From Chitinophaga pinensis (GTDB lineage: Bacteria > Bacteroidota > Bacteroidia > Flavobacteriales_D > Crocinitomicaceae), in the NCBI GenBank assembly GCA_945902745.1, contig CAMDNE010000008.1, positions 1-64,000 on the forward strand: 64,000 nt of DNA, read 5' to 3'. A program made the translations under genes and the position numbers. The stretch's first letter is position 1. Each line of letters starts with the position of its first letter. Positions 26,326 to 34,938 of this stretch are shown here, piece by piece. The notes beneath the pieces are model-generated. The model had not been told where the DNA came from. It worked only from the letters and a program-made list of their open reading frames with translations, and made no database searches.

Positions 26326-29300
26326 ATGGGTTTGTTGAAATTAGTAAATACATTTTTGTTATTCAATATCATCTTTGTTTTTTTGTTTGGTTGTATAAAA
26401 TCAACTCAAGCTCAGGAGGTTATAAATCAACAAATAGTTTGGGAACAACCAATTACCTTGAAATATGAAGGCAAAACAACAATTGCTCCTTCTATCACTG
26501 ATCAGGTATTGGATAACGGTAAGCCAAATTATTATTGGACGAAACAATTGAAATCATTAAATCATGAAATTTTTATTTCAACAGTAGTTACCTCTATTGC
26601 TCCAAATAGTGATGTTGATTATTTAAAAGAATTTTCCTTCATTGTAACAGATTCACTTCAAATTGAATATAAAATAACAGAATCTGGAAAAGAAATTTAT
26701 GCCGTGGCTTCACTTTTTCCATACATTTTAAAAAATGGTGTCGTTAATAGAATAATTTCATTTGATATTATTTTGGAAAATGTTAAAAAACCAATTTCGC
26801 ATGAAAAAAGTTTTGTAACAAATTCAGTTTTACAAGATGGCTCAGGAAGTTGGTATAAAATAAGTGTAAAAAAAGATGGTATATATAAATTAGATAAATC
26901 TTTTCTAGAAAGTTGTGGTATTGACATCACTGGATTAAATCCGCAACAAATTAATATATATGGTAACGGTGATGGCAAATTGCCGGAGTTAAATTCTTTG
27001 AGTCGAACAGATGATTTAGCTAAAAATGCAATTATTGTTTTTGGTGAATCGGATGGAGTTTTTGATGATACAGATTATATTTTATTTTATGGATGGGGTC
27101 CAAATAGATGGTATGCGAATGGCGCAGTTGAATTTGATCAAGACAAAAATATTTATTCTGATTACTCCTATTATTTTATAAATATTAATTCTAGTGAATC
27201 GCCTTTAAGAATCCAAACAATTTCAGATTCACCAAGTCCAATTACAAATACAATAACAAATTATTCCTTTTATGATGTTCATGAAAATGATTTAACAAGT
27301 TTGGTAAAAGGTGGTCAACGATGGTATGGCGAATTGTTTGATACTGAATTAGAAAAAACTTTTAGTTTTTCCGTACCAAATATTGTTTCGAGTCAAACTG
27401 CTTTTTTCAAAACTGCCATTGCAACAAATTCTGCTAGCTCTGTTGGAACTAGTCAAGAATATTCGATAAATGGAACGGTAATTTCAACTTCTAATTTACC
27501 TTCTGTTTCCGACGATTATGTGCAATCGACAAAATCAATGAGCTTAGTCAATCCGCCATCAACAATACCATTTAAAATTTCAATAACAAGAAATTCACCT
27601 AATACGATGGTTTATTTGGATAGAATTTTATTGAACGCTAGAAGATCTTTAGTTTTTACTGGGAATCAATTTAATTTTAGTGATTTGAATTCAATCGGTA
27701 TAGGAAATGTAAGTGAATTTCAAATTTCCAGTTTTCCGAATAATGGTGCAATTTGGGAAATAACAGATAGACATTTACCGAAATTAATTAATGGTGCGTT
27801 GGTAGCTGGAACATATAATTTTATTCAGGAAACGGATACTCTGAGACAATTTGTTGCTACAGATGGGAATGTTTTTTTAACTCCTGAAGTTGTTGGGACC
27901 ATTGAAGCTCAAAATTTACATGCTTTGCCACAAGCTGAGTATTTGATTGTTACACATAAGAATTTTATATCTTATGCAAATCGTTTAGCAGACTTGCATA
28001 GAAATGAAGGAATGACTGTAAATGTTGTTACAACTGAACAAGTTTACAATGAGTTTAGTTCAGGGATGCTTGATCCAACTGCAATTAGAATGTTTGCGAA
28101 AATGTTTTTTGATAGAGGTGTGTTAAATTCAACGCAACTGCCTAACTATCTTTTATTATTTGGTGATGGTACATATGACCCAAAAAATAGAGTGTCAAAC
28201 AATAATAATTATATCCCAACCTATCAAATGTTAAATTCAGAAAATCATATTTCTGCAATGGTAACTGATGATTATTATGGAATGTTAGGCGATGCCGAGT
28301 CAATAGCAGCTACTGACATGTTAGATATTGGAGTTGGTCGACTTTTGATTTCTGATTTACAGATTGCGAAACAACAAGTTGATAAGATTGAACATTATAT
28401 GAAGAATGGTTCAAATTTATTTACAGAAACAGCTACAAATGGCAGCTGTGCTTCAGGGGGAGTGAACTCAACATTTGGGGATTGGAGATTGAATTATATT
28501 CAAATTGCAGATGATGAAGAAGGTGGTTATTTCTTGAATCAAGATACTGAACCACAATATGTTTATGTAAAAGCCAATCATCCTCAAATGAATTGCGATA
28601 AACTGTATTCTGATGCCTTTGCTCAGGTTTCAACTGCTGGTGGCCAAAGATATCCTGATGTTTTTGATGCAATCACGAATAGGACAGAAAGGGGAGCACT
28701 AGTGATGAATTATGTTGGACATGGCGGGGAAGTTGGTGTTGCTGAAGAAAGAATAATTACAGTGCCTCAAATTCAAAGCTGGAAGAATATTGATAAATTG
28801 AATCTGTTTGTTTCTGCAACATGTGAATACACAAAGTATGATGATCCTTCTCGCGTTTCAGCTGGAGAGTGGGCTTCTTTAAATCCTTATGGAGCTTCAA
28901 TTGCTTTAATGACAACCACGCGTTCTGTCTTTTTTGGTGTTAACACAATAACTGGAAAACGATTCTATGAAAACGTCTTTACAAGAGATGCCAATATGGA
29001 TCCACTTGCATTTGGAGAAATTTTAAGGTTGACCAAAAATGCCTCGGGCTCATCAGATAATAAAAGAAGTTTTACATTAATCGGCGATCCTGCTTTGAAG
29101 TTAGCACTTCCTAGATTACAAATTGTAACAGATAGTATAAATGGGTTAAGTCCAGTGATTGAAATTGATACAATTAGGGCCTTAACTAAGATGACAATTA
29201 AAGGTCATATTGAAGACAATAGTGGCGCAGTTATGACAAGTTTTAATGGTGTTTTAGCACCCTCTATTTTTGATAAAATAAAAACGCAATATACGCTTGG

Positions 29301-30195
29301 TCAAGATGCTGATTCTCCAATTATTCCTTTTGATCTTCAAAGAAATATAGTTTATAAAGGAAAAGCGTCAATTATAAATGGATATTTTGAATTCACCTTC
29401 TTTGTGCCAAAAGATATAAATTACAATTACGGTGCTGGGAAAATAAGTTATTATGCTGATAATAATTTAATAGATGCATCAGGGTATGATACAAATTTTA
29501 TTATTGGTGGAATTGATCCTGTTGGATTAAATGATGTAACAGGTCCTGATATCGAATTGTATTTGAACGAAGAAACTTTTGTTTCAGGGGGAATAACAGA
29601 CGAAACTCCAAATTTGATTGCAAAGATGTTTGATGAAAATGGAATTAACACAGTTGGGAATGGAATAGGACATGATTTAATGGCTATTATAGATGAAAAC
29701 AGTTCTAATCCAATTATTTTGAATGAATATTATTCTGCAGATTTAGATACATATCAATCTGGAACTGTAAATTATGCAATACCAACTTTGGAAAAAGGAC
29801 CACATACATTAAGCTTAAAAGTTTGGGATGTGAATAATAATTCATCTGAATCATCTATTGATTTTATTGTTCAGGAAAAGCAAAATATTGAATTAGATCA
29901 TGTTTTAAATTACCCTAATCCATTTACGACGCATACTGAATTTTATTTTGAACATAATCAAGCTTGTGCTGAATTAGAAGCTCAAATTCAAATCTTTACA
30001 GTTTCTGGTAAATTAGTTAAAACCATAAATCAAATAGTACATACTGAAGGATTTAGATCTGCCGGAATAGAATGGGATGGGAGAGATGATTTTAATGATC
30101 AGCTAGCAAAAGGAGTTTACATTTATTCACTAAAAGTGAAATCTTCTGACGGGAAAATTGCTGAGAAAACAGAAAAATTAGTATTATTGAGGTAA
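26326..30195 (+). CDS. porU: T9SS sortase PorU (C25 gingipain-family peptidase)
   Basis: This 1289-residue protein has a signal peptide ending at STQAQ. A long N-terminal region is followed by the C25 domain from about residue 545 (AEYLIVTHKNF). It contains NYLLLFGDGTYD, the catalytic His799 in YVGHGGE and Cys833 in VSATCEYTKYDDPSR, then LIGDPALKLALP. The last ~95 residues (LNYPNPFTTHTEFYFEH to EKTEKLVLLR) are a FlgD-like type A sorting domain, so PorU itself bears a T9SS signal. PorU cleaves C-terminal signals from T9SS cargo and attaches the cargo to the surface. porV follows with 63 bp between them. Start and length suit the family. Confidence 0.95.
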   Translation: MGLLKLVNTFLLFNIIFVFLFGCIKSTQAQEVINQQIVWEQPITLKYEGKTTIAPSITDQVLDNGKPNYYWTKQLKSLNHEIFISTVVTSIAPNSDVDYLKEFSFIVTDSLQIEYKITESGKEIYAVASLFPYILKNGVVNRIISFDIILENVKKPISHEKSFVTNSVLQDGSGSWYKISVKKDGIYKLDKSFLESCGIDITGLNPQQINIYGNGDGKLPELNSLSRTDDLAKNAIIVFGESDGVFDDTDYILFYGWGPNRWYANGAVEFDQDKNIYSDYSYYFININSSESPLRIQTISDSPSPITNTITNYSFYDVHENDLTSLVKGGQRWYGELFDTELEKTFSFSVPNIVSSQTAFFKTAIATNSASSVGTSQEYSINGTVISTSNLPSVSDDYVQSTKSMSLVNPPSTIPFKISITRNSPNTMVYLDRILLNARRSLVFTGNQFNFSDLNSIGIGNVSEFQISSFPNNGAIWEITDRHLPKLINGALVAGTYNFIQETDTLRQFVATDGNVFLTPEVVGTIEAQNLHALPQAEYLIVTHKNFISYANRLADLHRNEGMTVNVVTTEQVYNEFSSGMLDPTAIRMFAKMFFDRGVLNSTQLPNYLLLFGDGTYDPKNRVSNNNNYIPTYQMLNSENHISAMVTDDYYGMLGDAESIAATDMLDIGVGRLLISDLQIAKQQVDKIEHYMKNGSNLFTETATNGSCASGGVNSTFGDWRLNYIQIADDEEGGYFLNQDTEPQYVYVKANHPQMNCDKLYSDAFAQVSTAGGQRYPDVFDAITNRTERGALVMNYVGHGGEVGVAEERIITVPQIQSWKNIDKLNLFVSATCEYTKYDDPSRVSAGEWASLNPYGASIALMTTTRSVFFGVNTITGKRFYENVFTRDANMDPLAFGEILRLTKNASGSSDNKRSFTLIGDPALKLALPRLQIVTDSINGLSPVIEIDTIRALTKMTIKGHIEDNSGAVMTSFNGVLAPSIFDKIKTQYTLGQDADSPIIPFDLQRNIVYKGKASIINGYFEFTFFVPKDINYNYGAGKISYYADNNLIDASGYDTNFIIGGIDPVGLNDVTGPDIELYLNEETFVSGGITDETPNLIAKMFDENGINTVGNGIGHDLMAIIDENSSNPIILNEYYSADLDTYQSGTVNYAIPTLEKGPHTLSLKVWDVNNNSSESSIDFIVQEKQNIELDHVLNYPNPFTTHTEFYFEHNQACAELEAQIQIFTVSGKLVKTINQIVHTEGFRSAGIEWDGRDDFNDQLAKGVYIYSLKVKSSDGKIAEKTEKLVLLR

Positions 30196-30223
30196 ACTAC
30201 ACAATAAAGGTGTTAGGTTTACG

Positions 30224-30231
30224 TATATTTG
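30224..30231 (+). promoter_or_regulatory. -7 box upstream of porV
   Basis: TATATTTG lies 28 bp before the porV ATG, an exact match to TAnnTTTG. No TTG sits at the expected spacing. It may give porV some independence from porU. Confidence 0.45.
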
Positions 30232-30258
30232 TGAATCAAATTTGTTTTTATAATTATT

Positions 30259-31536
30259 ATGTATAAATTAATTATTTGTTTTTGTTTGTTTGCATTACCA
30301 TTTGTTTCATATGCACAACCAACAGGAAGTGGTGTTACTCAAGGAGATTTACAATTAAATACAATTACGACAGCCGTTCCTTTTATGGCGATTACTCCTG
30401 ATTCTCGCGCTGGTGGAATGGGTGATGCTGGAACCGCATTAAGTGCGAATTCAAATTCTATTTATTGGAATACTTCTATCTTGAATTTTGCAAAAGCAAA
30501 ATCAGAAATTAGTGTTTCTTATACCCCTTGGTTAAGACAGTTAACGAATGATATGCACTTGTCTTATGTGTCAGGATATTATAAACTAAATGATAGAAAT
30601 GCTGTAGGTCTTGCTTTACGTTATTTTAGTTTAGGAGAAATAACATTTACAGATGCAAGTGGAAATGTAATTCGAGACGATAAACCGAGTGAATTTGAGT
30701 TAACAGGAGGCTATGCCTTTCGTTTGAGTGACAAAATGAGTGTTGGATTAAATGGAAAATTCGCTTATTCAAATTTAACTGGTGGACTAACGGTTGCTGG
30801 TGTGAATACAAAAGCAGGCGTAGCTGGTGCGGCAGATTTATCATTTACGTATTATAATGATGAAGCAAAAATTGGAGGATTAAATGGGGTCTATACATTT
30901 GCAACCACAATTAATAATATTGGAAATAAAATTGCATATTCTGAACTTGCTTCAAGAGATTTTTTACCAATGAATTTAAAAATAGGAAACTCTTTTTTAG
31001 CGCAATTTGACAAATACAATAGCCTTGTTTTATCCGTTGATTTGCAAAAATTATTAGTTCCAACACCAGCATATTATGATTTTTATGATGGAACAAATAC
31101 TATGATTTCTGGAAAAGATGATAATGTGGGTGTTATTTCTGGAATGCTACAATCTTTTTACGATGCACCTGGAGCACCTGTAAAAGATGATGCAGGAAAC
31201 TATGTGCAAAACACTGATGGTTCATTTGAAGTGACGAAAGGCTCACGATTTAAAGAAGAGTTAACAGAAATAAATATTGCTGCAGGTCTTGAATATTGGT
31301 ATAATAATGTATTGGCAATTAGAGGTGGTTATTTTTATGAAAACAGAAACAAAGGGAATCGTCAATATTTCAATGTTGGAGTAGGATTGAAATATAATAA
31401 GTTTGGAGTTGATATTTCATACTTGGCTGCTGTAAATGGTAAGCAAAGCCCTTTAGCAAATACCCTTCGATTTACATTGCGAATGACATTAGGGGAAAAC
31501 AACAATTCTTCGACTGGTGATGATAAACCAGAATAA
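30259..31536 (+). CDS. porV: T9SS outer-membrane protein PorV
   Basis: The 425-residue protein has a signal peptide ending at SYAQP. The PorV/LptO signature follows: PFMAITPDSRAGGMGDAGTALSAN, then NSIYWNTSILNF and a FadL-like beta-barrel with a repeating strand pattern. The C-terminus ends in a strand and a short polar tail. PorV shuttles T9SS cargo from the translocon to the PorU sortase complex. It lies directly after porU, the order seen in F. johnsoniae, and abuts ispF at the next base. Confidence 0.95.
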   Translation: MYKLIICFCLFALPFVSYAQPTGSGVTQGDLQLNTITTAVPFMAITPDSRAGGMGDAGTALSANSNSIYWNTSILNFAKAKSEISVSYTPWLRQLTNDMHLSYVSGYYKLNDRNAVGLALRYFSLGEITFTDASGNVIRDDKPSEFELTGGYAFRLSDKMSVGLNGKFAYSNLTGGLTVAGVNTKAGVAGAADLSFTYYNDEAKIGGLNGVYTFATTINNIGNKIAYSELASRDFLPMNLKIGNSFLAQFDKYNSLVLSVDLQKLLVPTPAYYDFYDGTNTMISGKDDNVGVISGMLQSFYDAPGAPVKDDAGNYVQNTDGSFEVTKGSRFKEELTEINIAAGLEYWYNNVLAIRGGYFYENRNKGNRQYFNVGVGLKYNKFGVDISYLAAVNGKQSPLANTLRFTLRMTLGENNNSSTGDDKPE

Positions 31537-32031
31537 ATGAATATTCGAATTGGATTTGGAGTTGATGTTCATCAGTTAGCAGATACACATGAATTATTTA
31601 TTGGTGGATTAAAAATTGAATCTGATTTAGGTGCAGTTGGACATTCAGATGCAGATGTATTACTTCATGCCATTTGTGATGCCCTTTTAGGTGCTGCAAA
31701 TTTGAGGGATATTGGTTTTCATTTCTCTGATACGGATCCTAAATTCAAAGGGATAGATTCTAAAATATTAGTGTCAGATGTGTATCAACTTATTGCAGAA
31801 AAAGGTTTTAAAGTTGTCAATTTGGATTGTACAGTGATTTTAGAAAAACCAAAATTAAATCCACATATTCCTGAAATGCAAACTATCATAGCTGGTCTAT
31901 TGCATATTAGTGATGATCGGGTCTCAATTAAAGCAACAACGCATGAAAAGGTTGATTCATTTGGTGAACGAAAGGCTGTGAAAGCTTATGCAGTTTGTTT
32001 GCTCGATAAACCGAATACCAATTCGCTTTAA
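31537..32031 (+). CDS. ispF: 2-C-methyl-D-erythritol 2,4-cyclodiphosphate synthase
   Basis: The 164-residue enzyme of the MEP isoprenoid pathway has the metal ligands Asp10, His12 and His44 in RIGFGVDVHQL and HSDADVLLHAICDALLGA. It also has the substrate segments GFHFSDTDPKFKG and NLDCTVILEKPKL. KATTHEKVDSFGERKAV is the C-terminal signature. The start codon immediately follows the porV stop codon, so translation of the two is coupled. Confidence 0.96.
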   Translation: MNIRIGFGVDVHQLADTHELFIGGLKIESDLGAVGHSDADVLLHAICDALLGAANLRDIGFHFSDTDPKFKGIDSKILVSDVYQLIAEKGFKVVNLDCTVILEKPKLNPHIPEMQTIIAGLLHISDDRVSIKATTHEKVDSFGERKAVKAYAVCLLDKPNTNSL

Positions 32032-32094
32032 AAATTCGCGTATTCTCATGCAATTATTTCGATTTCTATTTTAGAGGATTGGGGATAGAATCCT

Positions 32095-32102
32095 TATATT
32101 TG
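32095..32102 (+). promoter_or_regulatory. -7 box upstream of bioB
   Basis: TATATTTG lies 19 bp before the bioB ATG, matching TAnnTTTG exactly. No -33 TTG is seen at normal spacing. Confidence 0.45.
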
Positions 32103-32121
32103 TAAATCTATTTCGCACATT

Positions 32122-33228
32122 ATGAAAGTTAATCCGACATATCAAACTAAAGAAAGTTTAATTGAATTGCACAATAAACCATTATTAGAATTGGTTTTTG
32201 AAGCAGCATCTATTCACCGTCAATACCATAATCCACGTGAGGTTCAAATGTCTTCTTTGTTAAGCATAAAAACCGGAGGTTGTTCTGAAGATTGTGGATA
32301 TTGCCCTCAAGCAGCAAGGTATCATACGGATGTTGAAGCACACAAATTAATGACCGTTGAGTCCGTTATTGAACAAGCAAAAAATGCTAAATCTAATGGC
32401 TCTTCTCGTTTATGCATGGGTGCTGCTTGGAGAGAAGTGCGCGATAACAAGGATTTCGATAATGTCATAGAAATGGTTCAAGCGGTGAATGATTTAGACA
32501 TGGAAGTGTGTTGTACTTTAGGAATGATGAATGAGCAACAAGCGGTTAGACTTAAGCAAGCTGGATTATTTGCTTATAATCACAACTTAGATTCATCTCC
32601 AGAATTTTATGGTGATGTAATTTCAACCAGAGAATACGAAGATCGATTAAATACTATTGACAATGCAAGAAAAGCCGGAATAACAGTTTGTTCTGGAGGA
32701 ATTATAGGAATGGGTGAAGCGATAGAGGATCGTATCGGACTTTTGATGAGTTACATGAAAATGGAAAATCCGCCTGAATCGATTCCAATTAATGCATTAG
32801 TGGCCGTTGAAGGAACGCCATTAGAGGATCAAAAGCCAATCGAACAGTGGGAGATGATTCGAATGGTAGCAACGACTCGAATTGTTTTTCCTGAGACTGT
32901 TGTGCGTTTATCAGCGGGTAGAACGAAAATGAATATGGAAGGGCAAGCGCTTTGTTTCTTAGCGGGTGCAGGATCTATATTTGCTGGAGATAAATTATTG
33001 ACAACTCCAAATCCTGAATTCAATGAGGATAAAGAAATGTTCGAAATTCTTGGATTACTGCCTAAAATGGCTTTCGCAGATGGTGAAAAACCGGTTACAA
33101 TTCCAGATGAAATAATTATAGAAAGAAAAAGAAAAGAAGCGGAGCGAGCTTTAGAATTGGAAGCAGCTAAAGGACAAATTAATTCAGATTTTGAACCGCG
33201 TAAAATTGTACAAGTTGTTTCTAACTAA
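32122..33228 (+). CDS. bioB: Biotin synthase
   Basis: The 368-residue radical-SAM enzyme has its [4Fe-4S] Cys triad at 54, 58 and 61 (GGCSEDCGYCPQ). NHNLDSSPEFY, CSGGIIGMGE, INALVAVEGTPLE, RLSAGRTKMNMEGQALCFLAGAGSIFAGDKLLTT and similar blocks are all BioB motifs. BioB inserts sulphur into dethiobiotin. The C-terminus is about 30 residues longer than the E. coli enzyme. The stop overlaps the bioF start by one base (TAATG). The other biotin genes are not in the window. Confidence 0.96.
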   Translation: MKVNPTYQTKESLIELHNKPLLELVFEAASIHRQYHNPREVQMSSLLSIKTGGCSEDCGYCPQAARYHTDVEAHKLMTVESVIEQAKNAKSNGSSRLCMGAAWREVRDNKDFDNVIEMVQAVNDLDMEVCCTLGMMNEQQAVRLKQAGLFAYNHNLDSSPEFYGDVISTREYEDRLNTIDNARKAGITVCSGGIIGMGEAIEDRIGLLMSYMKMENPPESIPINALVAVEGTPLEDQKPIEQWEMIRMVATTRIVFPETVVRLSAGRTKMNMEGQALCFLAGAGSIFAGDKLLTTPNPEFNEDKEMFEILGLLPKMAFADGEKPVTIPDEIIIERKRKEAERALELEAAKGQINSDFEPRKIVQVVSN

Positions 33229-34322
33229 TGGATTCAAAACTTATTGATAAACTAAATAAAAGAAAAACAGAGGGGACATTGCGTTCCCTTTCTTTTTTTG
33301 ATGGAATGGTTGATTTTTGTTCGAATGACTATTTGGGTTTATCATATATAGAAACTAAGAATATTTCAACTAAACATGGTAGTACAGGTTCGAGATTGAT
33401 TTCTGGTAATTCAAAAGAAGCTGAGCAATGCGAGTCATTTTTGTCGGATTATTTTACTTCAGAATCCACCTTGGTTTTTAATTCTGGCTATGATGCAAAT
33501 ATTGGCTTCTTTAGCGCTATTCCCCAGCGTGGAGATATCATTTTATATGATGAAAAAATTCATGCAAGTGTGAGGGATGGAATACGATTGTCATTTGCTA
33601 AGTCGTTTTCTTTTGAACATAATTCAATTCAAGATTTGGCATCAAAATTAGAGAGATGCATTGGAACTATTTATATTGCAATTGAGAGTCTATACTCCAT
33701 GGATGGTGATCTCGCACCCATTGAAGAAATTATTGAATTGGCTGAAAAATTTGGAGCTTATTTAATTGTTGACGAGGCCCATGCTTCTGGAGTTGTTGGT
33801 GAAAAAGGGAAAGGAATAGTCGATGATTTAGCATTGAATAGTAGAGTTTTTGCTCGAATTATCACATTTGGCAAAGCATATGGTTCTCATGGGGCAGCGA
33901 TTTTGGGAAGTTTGAAATTAAAAGAATTCCTAATCAATTTTGCGCGATCTTTCATTTATACAACAGCTTTGTCGCCAAACTCATACGCTAGGATAATACA
34001 AATGGTTGAACGCAGTGAATCTGAAATTGAACGTAAAAAATTACATGAAAATATTCTGTTATTTAGAAGTTTAATAGACGTGAATTCAATTTCTTCAGAT
34101 GTGATTTCTCCAATTCAAATGATTAGAATTGGGGACGTTGTAAAAACGAAAAATGTGGCGATTATTTTACAACAAAATCTATTCGCAGTTAAGGCAATTT
34201 ATAGTCCAACGGTAAAGAAAGGTGAAGAGGGAATTAGAATTTGTATTCATTCGTTTAATACCAAAGAAGAAATTCGAAGTTTCTGTAAAATAATTAATAT
34301 TCAATTAAATAAAGTGGTATAG
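33228..34322 (+). CDS. bioF: 8-amino-7-oxononanoate synthase (BioF-type alpha-oxoamine synthase)
   Basis: The 364-residue PLP enzyme condenses pimeloyl thioester with alanine. Key blocks are FCSNDYLGLS, GSTGSRLISGNSKEAEQCE, LIVDEAHASGVVGEKGKG and the PLP lysine Lys216 in ITFGKAYGSHGAAI. Its start overlaps the bioB stop by one base, and this pairing is why BioF is preferred over other alpha-oxoamine synthases. It is about 20 residues shorter than E. coli BioF, with a short N-terminus. A more diverged family member lies at 36840-38087. Confidence 0.9.
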   Translation: MDSKLIDKLNKRKTEGTLRSLSFFDGMVDFCSNDYLGLSYIETKNISTKHGSTGSRLISGNSKEAEQCESFLSDYFTSESTLVFNSGYDANIGFFSAIPQRGDIILYDEKIHASVRDGIRLSFAKSFSFEHNSIQDLASKLERCIGTIYIAIESLYSMDGDLAPIEEIIELAEKFGAYLIVDEAHASGVVGEKGKGIVDDLALNSRVFARIITFGKAYGSHGAAILGSLKLKEFLINFARSFIYTTALSPNSYARIIQMVERSESEIERKKLHENILLFRSLIDVNSISSDVISPIQMIRIGDVVKTKNVAIILQQNLFAVKAIYSPTVKKGEEGIRICIHSFNTKEEIRSFCKIINIQLNKVV

Positions 34323-34391
34323 AAATCTTCTATATAACTTGAATTCTATTTAAAATCCACTCGTTAATTACTTTTTTTTATAATTAAAATA

Positions 34392-34799
34392 TTAAGATAC
34401 ATTTTTTTGAAATTCAAGAGATATTGATTTTTCTTTAAAAAAATGGTCTATTATATTCAGTAAATGAAAAAATGAATTTTTATCTTTTTGAAGATAATCT
34501 ATAGCTCCTAATTTCATCGCTTTTATTGCAACACCAGTTGAATCTTGATTTGATAAATAAATGAAGAAGGCGTTTGGATTTTTTAGATAAATTTCCTCCA
34601 TCACTGTTAATCCAGTTGTTTGTTTTAAGAAATGATCTACAATGTATAAAGTTGGTTTAGTTGACACATATTTTAAACATGTAGATTCATCCTCAAAAAA
34701 GGAAACATTCGTATATCCTTGGTTTTGAAGAAAGTATTTTATTAAATTGCCATAAAACAAGTCGTCATCAAGAATTACAAATTCGTATTTACTGCTCAT
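34392..34799 (-). CDS. Stand-alone response regulator receiver protein
   Basis: The 135-residue protein is a single CheY-like receiver domain. The acidic pocket is Asp11-13 (ILDDD), the phosphoacceptor is Asp55 (YIVDHF), and the conserved switch residues are Ser83 and Lys105 (YLQKD). No output domain is present, so it would act through protein contacts. No histidine kinase lies nearby. It stands alone, convergent with bioF. Confidence 0.88.
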   Translation of the reverse strand: MSSKYEFVILDDDLFYGNLIKYFLQNQGYTNVSFFEDESTCLKYVSTKPTLYIVDHFLKQTTGLTVMEEIYLKNPNAFFIYLSNQDSTGVAIKAMKLGAIDYLQKDKNSFFHLLNIIDHFFKEKSISLEFQKNVS

Positions 34800-34938
34800 G
34801 GTTATTGTTATTAATAATTCACTAATTATTTAATCTAAAAATAATGCCTAAACTATAAATAATTGAAAATGAGTTATTTAGCAAAAAGGTAAATTAAGTG
34901 ATAATCCCAAAATTGGATTTTTTTCTTTTTGGGAGAAT

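Noticed and set aside
32032-32121. Riboswitch or BirA-type operator before bioB
   Set aside because: Only 90 bp are available and no conserved structure or palindrome was seen; just a -7 box is supported.
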